Shown one piece after another: positions 24,828 through 33,943 of a DNA stretch of 64,000 nt. Every line of letters starts with the position of its first letter. Position 1 is the first letter of the stretch. Source of the DNA: Leucobacter luti. GTDB lineage: Bacteria > Actinomycetota > Actinomycetes > Actinomycetales > Microbacteriaceae. Both the position numbers and the translations under genes were made by a program. Location: contig NZ_SHKI01000003.1 in assembly GCF_004217175.1 (NCBI RefSeq), positions 558,697-622,696 on the forward strand, written 5' to 3'. Under the pieces are notes generated by a model. The model worked only from the letters and a program-made list of their open reading frames with translations, did no database searches and was not told the DNA's origin.

Positions 24828-27599
24828 ATGGGCAGCAGCACCCTCACGCCCCGGTCCACGGCACCCCGGCCCGCGCTGCGGCGGATCGTCGCGGTGTCGC
24901 TCGGCGCCGCACTCGCGGCGGGGAGCTTCACGCTCGCGCTCGAGTCTGCGACCCCCGCGACGGCAGCGCCAACACCCACAGAGCGGGTGGCGGCCGGCCT
25001 TCCGCTGGTGTTCACGGAGAGCCGGGGCACCGACTGGACGGTTCCCGCGGGAGTCGACGAGGTACTCGTTGGGCTTCGGGGCGGCAAGGGCGGTGACGCC
25101 CGCGTCACTCTAGCGGGCGGTGCCACTGGCGGAGCGGGCGAGGAGCTCCTCGTGTCCGTGCCGGTGGTCCCCGGAGACGTGCTGACGTTGTACGCGGGAA
25201 GAGCGAGCATTCTCTCCAGAGAAGGCTTCGTCACGGGAGCGCTGGGCGGCGAGGATCACCCCACGAATATCCTCTCGGCCTACGGCGGTAGCGGTGGTGG
25301 TGCGGCGGCGGTGAAGCTCAACTCGCAGCTCGTGGCCGTAGCCGCGGGCGGTGGTGGCGCGGGCGGCGGATGCACCCTCGTTGGCGGCAACGGGGGAACG
25401 AAAGCGCAAGAACCGCAGAACGGTGGCGGCGGGTCGAGCTTCGGCGGAGCCGCGGGACGCAACGGTTCTGAGACCTCCGGGTGGGGACACGCTGCCACCG
25501 AGGGCCAGGGGCTCATGGAACGGAGAACCGCTCACGAGGCAAGAAAGCCGATCGGCTGCGGTCCGGGCGGTGGCGGTGGCGGTGGCTGGCCCGCCAGCGG
25601 TGTCGGCGGTTCAAAGGGCGGCGTCATGATGACCCCGGCGGGACTCGGTGGCGGCGGTGGCGGCGGTGGTGGTGCGGGGCTTGGAATGGTCGTGGCGCCC
25701 GCGACAGAAATACGCCGTGATCAGCTGCCCACGACGGCATCGTTTAACCCGTTCGCCGGTCCCAACGAGGTGAAAGTGACGGTGCCACTCACGACCGCGG
25801 TTAAGGCCCGAGCACTCTCGGAAGAGAGCGAGATGGGAGAGCCACTCACACTCGTGATCCAGACTCGCCTCAAGGGGGTGCTCTATTCGCAGCCGCCCGC
25901 CTCACACGCCATGGGCGAGGTGCGGGTCAAGTCTGGGGAGGAGGTGGTGTTTTCGCAGTCGGTGGCGCAGCGATCAAGCGTGATCAGGGCGACCATTCCC
26001 GCCCCGCTCACCCCGGGGAATTACGAGTACGAGGTCGAGTACCTTCCGCCGTACTCCGATGACAACCCGCTGCAGGAACAGGGCGCTTCTCGGACCAACA
26101 TCAACAACCCGTGGGTCGAACGGCGAAGCGCCCCGCCCGCGCCAGAACTGCTCACGGACGCGACTGAAGCGACCACGGAAGACGCGCCCCCCGCGGACGA
26201 GGCTCCCGTGACCGAGGCACCCGTGACTGAGGCACCCGTGGCGGAAGAGTCCAGCCCGGCACCGACTGAAGCCGCGGGGACGGATCCGGGTGCGGGAGAC
26301 GCGGCCGACGAGCCGAGCGACGCGGCCGCTGCGGAGCAGTCGGCTGTCGTGCCGGTGACCTATCTGGCTGAGGCCCCGGTGACGGATAACGCCGATGACG
26401 TAGTCATCTCACCGACCTCCACCACCATCGCTTCCGCACCCTCCGAGGTGCGGGCGCACCACCCCTTCACCGTCACCGCCCAGGTCGTGACGCCGCAGGC
26501 AGACCCAGACCTCGCCCCGCTCACTCCGACCGGGGAGGCAACCCTCACCGCTGACGGGCTCATTATTGGCAGTGCCGTGCTCGATCGGTTTGGGCGCGCC
26601 GCGTTCTCCGGTGTGGTGGCTCCGTGGGGGACCACGAAGCTCGCCGTGCACTACGAGGGCGACTTCAATATGACCACCTTCACGGGCTTTGAACGCTCAG
26701 ACTCAGACCCGGCAGAAATTACGATGACCGAGGCGCGCACCGTCACCGAGCTCGAGTTCTCTGACGACGATCTCCTCGCTGGCGAAGAGACTGTGGTACG
26801 GGCACGAGTCACGGGGGCCGACCTCGACGGTGTCCCCGGCCCCGACGTGCTCGAAGACCCGCGCGGACAGATCGAGCTTCTCGCTGATGGCGAACCCATC
26901 GGGCAGATTTCGGTCGCGTTCGACGCGGATCCGGAGGCCGGCGACGCTGAAGCGGTCTACACGCTCGGCATGGACAACCTGCCCCCGGGCGCGCACAGCG
27001 TCACGGCTCGGTTCCTCCCCGCAGACGGTTTCGCGGGCTCTGAAAGCGCGCCGGTTCAGTTGCGCGTCGCCCCGTGGGACACGACACTGACTGCCACCCC
27101 GGACGCGGTCACGCCGAAGCCGGGCACGCCCGTGACGATCTCGCTGACTGCCGCGGCGGTCGCCCCGGACGAGCACGCGGACACGACGGTCGAGCCGCCC
27201 GTGGTTGAGGGCTACGTGCAGGCGTTTGTCGCGGGGGTCCCGCTGGGGGATCCCGCCATGATTACCGGCGGCGCCGGTGAGATGACGCTTGCCGATATCC
27301 CGGCTGACGCCGCGGAGCTTGACCTGCGGTTCACCCCGAGCATGATGGCGCTCTCCGGGTCGAGCGCGAGCGTGAGGATCGAGCTCGCCGATGAGACCAC
27401 CACGCCGGCGGCGCCCGGCGGCGGCGCAGCGCAGCCCGGCGGCACCGCGAAGCCCGGCGGCACCGCATCCGAACCCCTCGCGCGCACCGGCGCGGAGAAC
27501 TCGGTGCACCCACTCCTGGGGGTTGGCGTGCTGCTCGTGGCAGCTGGTGCGGTCCTGGTGCTCGGACGAGCGCGGACCGGGCGCCGCACCGCCCGGTAG
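24828..27599 (+). CDS. Large cell-wall-anchored surface protein with LARTG sorting signal
   Basis: The 923-residue protein has a long secretion signal (hydrophobic core VAVSLGAALAAGSFTLAL, likely cut after ATPATAA near residue 47). A glycine-rich region follows (about residues 85-295, many GGG runs), then a Glu/Pro/Thr-rich linker with VTEAP repeats near residue 465, then two or three Ig-like domains. It ends with LARTG, a hydrophobic stretch (LLGVGVLLVAAGAVLVLG) and an RARTGRR tail, a class E sortase signal of LAxTG type. The sortase at 10817 is the likely enzyme. A ligand or adhesin role is plausible but unproven. A strong terminator follows the gene. Confidence 0.85.
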   Translation: MGSSTLTPRSTAPRPALRRIVAVSLGAALAAGSFTLALESATPATAAPTPTERVAAGLPLVFTESRGTDWTVPAGVDEVLVGLRGGKGGDARVTLAGGATGGAGEELLVSVPVVPGDVLTLYAGRASILSREGFVTGALGGEDHPTNILSAYGGSGGGAAAVKLNSQLVAVAAGGGGAGGGCTLVGGNGGTKAQEPQNGGGGSSFGGAAGRNGSETSGWGHAATEGQGLMERRTAHEARKPIGCGPGGGGGGGWPASGVGGSKGGVMMTPAGLGGGGGGGGGAGLGMVVAPATEIRRDQLPTTASFNPFAGPNEVKVTVPLTTAVKARALSEESEMGEPLTLVIQTRLKGVLYSQPPASHAMGEVRVKSGEEVVFSQSVAQRSSVIRATIPAPLTPGNYEYEVEYLPPYSDDNPLQEQGASRTNINNPWVERRSAPPAPELLTDATEATTEDAPPADEAPVTEAPVTEAPVAEESSPAPTEAAGTDPGAGDAADEPSDAAAAEQSAVVPVTYLAEAPVTDNADDVVISPTSTTIASAPSEVRAHHPFTVTAQVVTPQADPDLAPLTPTGEATLTADGLIIGSAVLDRFGRAAFSGVVAPWGTTKLAVHYEGDFNMTTFTGFERSDSDPAEITMTEARTVTELEFSDDDLLAGEETVVRARVTGADLDGVPGPDVLEDPRGQIELLADGEPIGQISVAFDADPEAGDAEAVYTLGMDNLPPGAHSVTARFLPADGFAGSESAPVQLRVAPWDTTLTATPDAVTPKPGTPVTISLTAAAVAPDEHADTTVEPPVVEGYVQAFVAGVPLGDPAMITGGAGEMTLADIPADAAELDLRFTPSMMALSGSSASVRIELADETTTPAAPGGGAAQPGGTAKPGGTASEPLARTGAENSVHPLLGVGVLLVAAGAVLVLGRARTGRRTAR

Positions 27600-27629
27600 G
27601 GGCGCGGTCACCGCGCTCTCTCCCACGCG

Positions 27630-27670
27630 ACCCTCGGAGTTCCCCACCATCGGCGGGGAACTCCGAGGGT
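27630..27670 (+). terminator. Strong terminator after the surface-protein gene
   Basis: The 16-base arms ACCCTCGGAGTTCCCC (27630-27645) and GGGGAACTCCGAGGGT (27655-27670) pair perfectly around a nine-base loop and are followed by CTCTCGTTTTG. Confidence 0.85.
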
Positions 27671-27992
27671 CTCTCGTTTTGTCCGGCGTGTGCGGGGTTC
27701 GCACCGTGCGGGGCACAAGTGCGCCGCATCAACTGGTTTCGCTAGGCCGGACAACTGAGGGGGTGTCGGCCACCGCGGAACCACCAAGAAAATGAGCACC
27801 GCGCTGCGCGGAAATGAGTGGCGTAGAGCCCTGGGCTCAGGGTGCTTCGTCATCCTTCGTGCGTAAGCTGTCAATCAGCACCTCCAAGCGAGTGGCCGAA
27901 AAGCTGGGCGACCACGTCGATGGCTGCGGTGACCTGGTGGGTTCGCCGGTGTGATTGTCCGGGGGAAGAAATGACGAAGGAGATGACTACCG
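27671..27992. other. Intergenic region without a supported gene
   Basis: About 320 bases between the surface-protein terminator and the next secreted-protein gene. I see no ORF with a credible start and no RNA gene. The end contains the ribosome binding site GAAGGAG (27976-27982) that serves the TTG start at 27993. It presumably holds that gene's promoter, but no clear -35/-10 pair was found. Confidence 0.4.
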
Positions 27993-29479
27993 TTGAAGAA
28001 TAGACTCACTCTGAGCGTTGCGACTGTGGCTGCGCTCCTCGTGTCGGCCAGTTTCGTCGCCCCGGCTATCGCGGATGACACCGCAGATGACACTGCAGTT
28101 GGCACACAATTTGAGGCACCTGCGACAGAACAGGACCCAACTGCGCCCCTTGAGGACGACACGACCGAGGAAGGACTCGGCGATGAGTCTGCTCCCGGTG
28201 AACCGGCCGAGACGCCCGATACGAGTCCGAAGTCCACCGAGGCTCCCGCGGAGTCTGGTGAGACGGTCGAGCAAGCCCCCCCCCAACAGCCTCGGCGCTG
28301 CCAAATGCTGCGAAAGCGGATCCTAAGATTCGGGTGACGAGCCGCACGAGGTCAAACATCAGCGTGACGAACAGGGTGGTCTTCAAAGGGAAGACCACCG
28401 GGAGCCTTGTTGGGAAGCGGGTGCAGCTGCAGGTAAAGCAGAACAGGACCTGGACGAAGCTCAGCAGCAGCAGAGTCTCCGCAGATAAGACCTTCCGCGT
28501 TGCCACCGTCGCTACGAAGCCCGGTGCGCAGCAGTATCGCCTCTACGTAAGCGCGACTCAGAAGACAAAGGCCGCGAAGAGCGAGACGTACAGCTATACG
28601 GTGGCGCCGCTCCGCGGAAAGGAGGGCGTGACCGAGATCTTTGGGACCTTCACCCTAAAGCAAAACCCTAAGCAGGCTTTGAAGCTCGACCCCCGGACCG
28701 GTATCTCCGTCTGGACAGCAGACTGTCGGTCAGTGAAAGGCTGGAAGATGGCGGAGGGAACCTCCGCAGACAACAAGTTCTCGCTCACCGTGCCGCGCTC
28801 CGGCAAGTACCGGATCACTGCGGTGACTGAGCCGGCGACGGGTGCGCCGTGGGGCGCACGGAACCCAGGGTGCGCGAAGGTCGAAGCCGTTCAAGCCTTT
28901 GCGGGGGAACGTACGCTGCATGACCTGCAGCTGACCGCCCTGGGGGCGATAGCGATCACAGGCAAGACCCCCAGCGGAAACAGCTATCAGCTCTACGATC
29001 GCACCGGCACGAAGAAGATGAGGTCGCTCTACGCAAACGGTTATGAGAATAGCGCGTACCCGACGACCTACAAGGTTGTGCAGGAAAATCTGCAGGGCAA
29101 GGTCATATCTGTGTTTGGAACCACCAGCAAGGATCCCGCAAAGGGAAAAACGGTGAGGGTCACGCCCGGCAAAGCGGTGCGACTAGATTTTGCCAAGGGT
29201 CAAAGCTCGCCAGTGAAGGTCTTCTCGGGCAACATTAAGGTGAAGATCTCGGGCAAGGCCGAGCCAGGAAGCACCCTCACGGCCTCGGTCTCGAAGCTCC
29301 CCGCGGGAACGAAAGTGACGTACCAGTGGGTGGAGGATGGCGAGGACATCTTTAAGGCCACGGGCTCCCGCTTCAAGGTGAAGGCCGAAAACAGTACTAA
29401 TCACCTCATGGTGGCGGTGGTGCTGTCAAAGCCAGGATATTTGGACAGGATCCTGAGCGCCGAAGTCTGGGTGTCCTGA
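27993..29479 (+). pseudogene. Secreted Ig-like repeat protein, frameshifted in a nine-C tract
   Basis: A TTG start with GAAGGAG upstream opens a frame with a clear signal peptide (KNRLTLSVATVAALLVSASF, then VAPAIA) and an acidic, Pro/Thr-rich region. At 28276-28284 there are nine C residues. The first frame then runs to a stop at 28335-28337 with unlike-protein sequence, while the -1 frame continues smoothly for nearly 400 codons to 29479. Ten C (or seven) would join them into one protein of about 495 residues. The second part holds a lysine-rich Ig-like module (VGKRVQLQVKQNRTWTKL) and a C-terminal domain of the TYQWVEDGEDI type common in actinobacterial surface proteins. No LPxTG signal is present. 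Whether the shift is phase variation, decay or a sequencing error cannot be told. Confidence 0.8.
28276..28284 (+). repeat. Homopolymeric C tract (nine C) at the frameshift
   Basis: Nine consecutive C bases in the Pro-rich linker of the secreted protein. A one-base gain or a two-base loss restores the reading frame, as expected for a slipped-strand contingency tract. Confidence 0.85.
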
Positions 29480-29534
29480 CGCGAGGAGCTCTTCGAGTTT
29501 CGGCCGAGGTGGAGGCGCCATGCTGCGCGGCGGA

Positions 29535-29936
29535 TTACGTCCCGGGGAGTTCCACGTGGAACATTTCTGCTGCGGCGCGGGCCGAGGGGGTGCCCGCGTC
29601 GGGGTCCGCACCGCGAGCCACCAGCTCCGCGATCACGTCGGTGTACCGCTTGAACACGGCTCCCGCGAGTGGAGTCTGCGCGCGATCGTTCGGGCGATTC
29701 ACGTCGGCGCCGCGCTCGGCGAGCGCCGAGACCAGAGCTGTGTGCCCGTGATAGGCCGCGAGCATGAGCAGCGTGTTGCCGTTCGCGTCGGTGAGGTCGA
29801 CCGGGACGCCCTGGTCGATCGCGCCCGCGAGCTGCTCCAGCTCGCCCGCGCGTGCGGCGTCGAACAGCGCGTGTGCAAACTGCAGCACGTCGTCTGGAAG
29901 CGCGTCGGGGGTCGGCTCAGCGTTCGAATCGGTCAT
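29535..29936 (-). CDS. Small ankyrin-repeat protein
   Basis: This 133-residue cytoplasmic protein has about three ankyrin repeats, visible as DANGNTLLMLAAYHGHTALV and DRAQTPLAGAVFKRYTDVIA. The start at ATG 29934-29936 is chosen because GGGGAGA precedes it at good spacing and the upstream codons are low-quality Arg/Ala/Pro sequence. Ankyrin repeats mediate protein-protein contact; no partner is evident. The gene reads in the same direction as, and 47 bases after, the SDR gene. Confidence 0.85.
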   Translation of the reverse strand: MTDSNAEPTPDALPDDVLQFAHALFDAARAGELEQLAGAIDQGVPVDLTDANGNTLLMLAAYHGHTALVSALAERGADVNRPNDRAQTPLAGAVFKRYTDVIAELVARGADPDAGTPSARAAAEMFHVELPGT

Positions 29937-29983
29937 GCGTCCATTCTCCCCGATTGGCGTCGCGCTGCGCGGACCCGGCGCGG

Positions 29984-30769
29984 TCACCGCCCGGTCGAGC
30001 CCGCGGTGGCCTGCGCGGTGGTCGTGGACATCCGTTCGAGCACGCGGGCCGGCAGGAGCCGCGTGAGCGGCCCGGTGAGGCGGTAGCGCCAGTCGGACAG
30101 GAGCACGGCGCGGCCGGCGTGCACCGCGCGCAGCCCCTCGCGCGCCACGCGACGGGTGTCCGCCCACGCGATGCGCGGCAGCTGCGGCAGGTGGTCCTCA
30201 CCCATACGCTCGTGGAACTCGGTGGCGAGCAGGCCTGGACACAGCGCCGTGACCCGCACGCCTCGGCGCCGGTACCTGGCGTTGAGTGAGCGCGAGAGCG
30301 ACACGACCGCCGACTTCGCGGCGCCGTAGGTGCCCGTGGGGGTGAATGCGGCAACGCTCGCGACGTTGAGGATCCAGCCCTCGCCCCGCGCCAGCATGCC
30401 GGGTACGGCGGCGTGCGCCAAGCGCAGCGGCGCCCACGACAGGAGCTCGTGCATGCGGCGCTCATCAGCGATATCGCTCGCCTCGAAGCTCGCGTACACG
30501 CCGAAGCCGGCGTTGTTGATGAGGATGTCGACGGGACGATCGGGATCGGCGAGCCGCGCGGCCACGCGCTCGAGCCCGGCGTCGGAGGTGAGATCCGCGG
30601 CAAGCACCTCGGGCGCCGTGGCGCCCCGGGTGAGCTCGGTCGCGAGGGCGCTGAGCCGGTGCTCGTCGCGCGCTACGAGAATCACGCGCACCCCGAGTGC
30701 GGTGAGCTGCCTGGCGAATTCTTGGCCGAGGCCCGCGGATGCGCCGGAGATGAGTGCGGTGTAGGCCAT
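29984..30769 (-). CDS. Short-chain dehydrogenase/reductase (SDR)
   Basis: This 261-residue enzyme has the nucleotide-binding TALISGASAGLGQEF motif, NNAG, the catalytic serine in NVASVAAF and the YGAAK active-site motif. The C-terminal extension ends with a basic, amphipathic stretch. It should reduce or oxidise a carbonyl/hydroxyl with NAD(P); the substrate is unknown. The start at ATG 30767-30769 lies six bases after AAGACT, a near-match to a leaderless -10. It lies outside the catabolic regulon described below and reads divergently from the AlkB gene. Confidence 0.85.
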   Translation of the reverse strand: MAYTALISGASAGLGQEFARQLTALGVRVILVARDEHRLSALATELTRGATAPEVLAADLTSDAGLERVAARLADPDRPVDILINNAGFGVYASFEASDIADERRMHELLSWAPLRLAHAAVPGMLARGEGWILNVASVAAFTPTGTYGAAKSAVVSLSRSLNARYRRRGVRVTALCPGLLATEFHERMGEDHLPQLPRIAWADTRRVAREGLRAVHAGRAVLLSDWRYRLTGPLTRLLPARVLERMSTTTAQATAGSTGR

Positions 30770-30932
30770 GCGCACAGTCTTGCACCCGAAGCTGACCGGG
30801 GAAGCGCCGATCACGCTCAGATACCCGGGGATGCGGGTGGGGGCTGGCGCGGTGTCGGTGGTGGCTGCGAGACTCGAATCACACGAGCGCGGCGGGCCGG
30901 CCGCCGCGGCGAGCACGCGGAGGGAGACGCAC

Positions 30933-31607
30933 GTGGCGACCCTGTTCGGCGACGACATGATTGAGCGCCAGATTCCCGAGCTGCCGCCCGGGGCACACTG
31001 TGTCCCCGGCTGGCTCACGCTGGCCCAGCAGCGCTGGATCGTCGCCCGCTTCGGCGAGTGGGTGCGCGGCCCGGTGCCGATCCGGGCCGCGAAGGTGCGC
31101 GGGCACGAGATGAGCGTGCGCACGGTCTGCCTCGGCTGGCACTGGCGACCGTACGAGTACACCCGCGAGGCCGTTGACGTGAACGGCAACCGGGTGCTTG
31201 AGTTCCCCGACTGGATGGTGCGCCTCGGCCGCAGGGCGCTGGTCGCGGCAACCGGGGATCCGCGTGCGGGCGACGCCTACACCGCCGATACCGCGCTGGT
31301 GAATCTGTACGACGATGCCGCGCGCATGGGCATGCACCAGGACAGAGACGAGCGGTCGAGCGCCCCCGTGGTGTCGCTGTCGATCGGCGACACGTGCACG
31401 TTCCGCTTCGGCAACACCGAGACACGCAACCGCCCCTACACCGACCTCGCCCTGGCGTCGGGTGACCTCTTCGTCTTCGGCGGGGCCGCGCGCTTTGCCT
31501 ACCACGGGATCACGCGCGTGCACCCGGGGACCGCCCCGGCCGAGTGCGGGCTTGAGGCGGGCCGCATCAACATCACCATGCGCGAGACGGGGCTCGCGGG
31601 CGAGTAG
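30933..31607 (+). CDS. alkB: AlkB-family 2-oxoglutarate/Fe(II)-dependent dioxygenase
   Basis: This 224-residue enzyme has the AlkB iron motif HQDRDE (HxD) in MGMHQDRDERSSAP, the distal histidine in AYHGITRVH and the 2-oxoglutarate-binding arginine in RINITMRETG. It should repair alkylated DNA (1-methyladenine, 3-methylcytosine) by oxidative demethylation. I choose GTG 30933, with AGGGAG upstream, over the longer reading from 30768 because family members start near here. It ends 25 bases from the convergent dehydrogenase gene. Confidence 0.9.
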   Translation: MATLFGDDMIERQIPELPPGAHCVPGWLTLAQQRWIVARFGEWVRGPVPIRAAKVRGHEMSVRTVCLGWHWRPYEYTREAVDVNGNRVLEFPDWMVRLGRRALVAATGDPRAGDAYTADTALVNLYDDAARMGMHQDRDERSSAPVVSLSIGDTCTFRFGNTETRNRPYTDLALASGDLFVFGGAARFAYHGITRVHPGTAPAECGLEAGRINITMRETGLAGE

Positions 31608-31632
31608 CACGGGCCCCGGGCGGCCCGACCGG

Positions 31633-32649
31633 CTAATCGAAGGTGACGACCACCTTCTCTGCCGCCCCGGGCGTCTTCGCGAGCTCGAGCGCCTCAAGCG
31701 CGCGCTCAAACGGGAGCACGTCGCTGACAATGAGTGCGTATTTCTCGGGGTTCGCGATGATCGCGTCGGTGACCTCGAAAATCTCGGTGGGGTACCCCAT
31801 TGACATGCGGATATCCACCTCGCTCATGAGGATCTCGCCGAGGTCGAGCTGCACGGGCGACTTGTGCACCGCCGGGATGGTGAGCACCGCGCGGTGCTTG
31901 GCCGAGGAGAGCGCGGTCTGCACGACCGCGCCGACGCCGGCGGCGTCAATATACACGTCGGTGTCGGCGCGTTCGCCGCGGCCCAGGGCGTCCATGACGC
32001 CGCCCTGCAGCTCGATGAGCCGCGCGCCAACGTCCTCCTGCGACGAATCGATCACGGCGTCCGCGCCGATCGCGAGCGCCTTCTCGAGGCGCCGCGGCAC
32101 GATGTCGACCACGACCACGTGCGCGACACCCTTCGACTTGAGGCTCAGGAGGGCGCCGAGCCCGATGGGGCCGGCGCCGAAGATGACCGCTTTGTCGCCC
32201 GCCTGCGCACCGGACCGGTTGACCGCGTGGTGCGCGACCGCCATCGGCTCGTTGAGCGCTGCGACGTGCCAGGGGATGTCCGACGGGATCACACGGAGCT
32301 GGGTGTTGGGCGCGTAGTCCTGAACGAGCACGAGGGGAGTGAGCGCCCCCTGTGCACCGCCGCTGCCGAGCAAGCCGTCGGTGAAGCGCATGGTGTCGAT
32401 GACCACGTGATCGCCCACGGCGATGCCCGTCACGTTGGCGCCGATCTGGGCGACCTCGGCGGCGGGCTCGTGCCCCAGCGGGGTCGCCCCCAACCTGGGC
32501 GGGATCCCCCCGTTGTGCGAGTAGAACGCGTCGGAGCCGCAGATGCCGCAGGCGCGCACGCGCAGCAGCACGTCGTTCGCGCCGACGGTCGGCTCTTCGA
32601 CCTCGACCCACTCGTTCTGGTCTGGTCCGGTGACGTACACAGATTTCAT
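31633..32649 (-). CDS. Zinc-type alcohol dehydrogenase (MDR family), last gene of the catabolic operon
   Basis: This 338-residue medium-chain dehydrogenase has catalytic zinc ligands in RACGICGSD and GHEPAAEV, and the Rossmann motif FGAGPIGLG. The usual four-cysteine structural zinc lobe is absent; the loop after DTMRFTDG contains no cysteine. It resembles sorbitol/threonine-type dehydrogenases and would oxidise a secondary alcohol in the pathway. It follows the CoA-transferase gene by 46 bases, with GAGGAG as ribosome binding site. Being last in a ten-gene run, it is probably expressed with the transporter and thiolase. Confidence 0.87.
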   Translation of the reverse strand: MKSVYVTGPDQNEWVEVEEPTVGANDVLLRVRACGICGSDAFYSHNGGIPPRLGATPLGHEPAAEVAQIGANVTGIAVGDHVVIDTMRFTDGLLGSGGAQGALTPLVLVQDYAPNTQLRVIPSDIPWHVAALNEPMAVAHHAVNRSGAQAGDKAVIFGAGPIGLGALLSLKSKGVAHVVVVDIVPRRLEKALAIGADAVIDSSQEDVGARLIELQGGVMDALGRGERADTDVYIDAAGVGAVVQTALSSAKHRAVLTIPAVHKSPVQLDLGEILMSEVDIRMSMGYPTEIFEVTDAIIANPEKYALIVSDVLPFERALEALELAKTPGAAEKVVVTFD

Positions 32650-32695
32650 TGCTGCTCCTCGGGTCTTGCGTGTGGGGGTGGACGGTGGTCCCGGC

Positions 32696-33943
32696 CTACC
32701 CGGCGGCCACCTGCGGGGCCGGGCGCTGCGGGGCGCCAGGCTGGGTCAGCACGCACCCCGACTCTATGAGGGCGCTCACCTGATCGGCGGTGTACCCGAG
32801 ATCCTGAGTGAGTACTTCCACGGTGTGCGCGCCGAGGCGCGGGGGATAGCTCGCCTGGCGCGTCTCGACGTCCACAAACGTGATGGGCGTCGCGACGTTC
32901 TCGAACGCGCTCTCCCCGTCGGCGATCGGGATCAGCGAGCCATCATCGGCCGCCTTCGCGTCGTCAAGCGCCTCGAGAACGTTCTTCACTGGCGCGACCG
33001 GCACCGAGGCGTCAGTGAGCGCCGCGACCCAGTGTGCGGCCGGAGCCGTCGCAAACGCCGCCTCGAGGATCTCCCACAGCGCGACGCGGTGTTCAAGCCT
33101 GGCAGCCCCGTCGACGAAGCGGGGGTCTGCGACGAGCTCCTCGTGCCCCAATACCGCGCAGAGCGACTCCCACATGCGCGGCGTGTTTGCGGTGACCACG
33201 AACTCCCGGCCATCGCCGCCCCTGAACGAGCGGTACGTCGCGATCGAGTCGTGGCCGGCACCCTGCGGGGCGGGTGCAACGCCGGTGATGAGTGTGTAGA
33301 GCGCCTGGTACGAGAGCATCGCGAGCTGACCCTTCAGCATCGAGACGTCTACGATCCGCCCCACCCCAGAAACCTCGCGGGCCCGCAGCGCGGCGAGGAT
33401 CCCGATCACTGCGTACAGCCCCGCGACCACGTCCCCGGCCGGGATCCCGAGCCGCGCGGCGGGCGCTCCGGGGTGACCCGTGAGGCTCATCACGCCGCTG
33501 AGCGCCTGCACCACCATGTCGTAGGCCGGGCGGCCGCTGAGCGGGCCCTCCTGCCCGAATCCGCTGATCGATGCCCACACGAGCTCCGGTTTCCGCGCGA
33601 GCGCTGCCTTCGGTTCGAGCCCGAGACGCCGCATTACTCCGGGCCGGAAGTTCTCGATCACGACGTCGGCCGAGTCGACCAGCCGAGTCAGGATTTCGAG
33701 CCCAGCCTCCGATTTCAAATCGACGACAATGCTGCGCTTGTTGCGGTTGTTCGCCAGAAAGTAGGCGCTCTCGCCCTCGATGCTCGGCCCGGCGATCGCC
33801 CGGCTCGAGTCACCCGCCTGCGACTCGACCTTGATCACGTCTGCGCCGAGGTCCCCGAGCAACTGAGTCGCGGAGGGCCCGGAGAGGAAAGTGGTCAGGT
33901 CGATGACGCGCAGGCCGGCGAGCGGCTGTTCGGTGGAGCTCAT
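32696..33943 (-). CDS. CaiB/BaiF (family III) CoA-transferase
   Basis: This 415-residue protein has family III features: LAGLRVIDLTTFLSGPSATQ at the start, VVIENFRPGVM, and the catalytic aspartate in RPAYDMVVQA. It would transfer CoA from a donor such as succinyl- or acetyl-CoA to an acid intermediate, activating it for beta-oxidation-like breakdown. Its start overlaps the thiolase stop by four bases, so the two are translationally coupled. The substrate is not predictable. Confidence 0.9.
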   Translation of the reverse strand: MSSTEQPLAGLRVIDLTTFLSGPSATQLLGDLGADVIKVESQAGDSSRAIAGPSIEGESAYFLANNRNKRSIVVDLKSEAGLEILTRLVDSADVVIENFRPGVMRRLGLEPKAALARKPELVWASISGFGQEGPLSGRPAYDMVVQALSGVMSLTGHPGAPAARLGIPAGDVVAGLYAVIGILAALRAREVSGVGRIVDVSMLKGQLAMLSYQALYTLITGVAPAPQGAGHDSIATYRSFRGGDGREFVVTANTPRMWESLCAVLGHEELVADPRFVDGAARLEHRVALWEILEAAFATAPAAHWVAALTDASVPVAPVKNVLEALDDAKAADDGSLIPIADGESAFENVATPITFVDVETRQASYPPRLGAHTVEVLTQDLGYTADQVSALIESGCVLTQPGAPQRPAPQVAAG

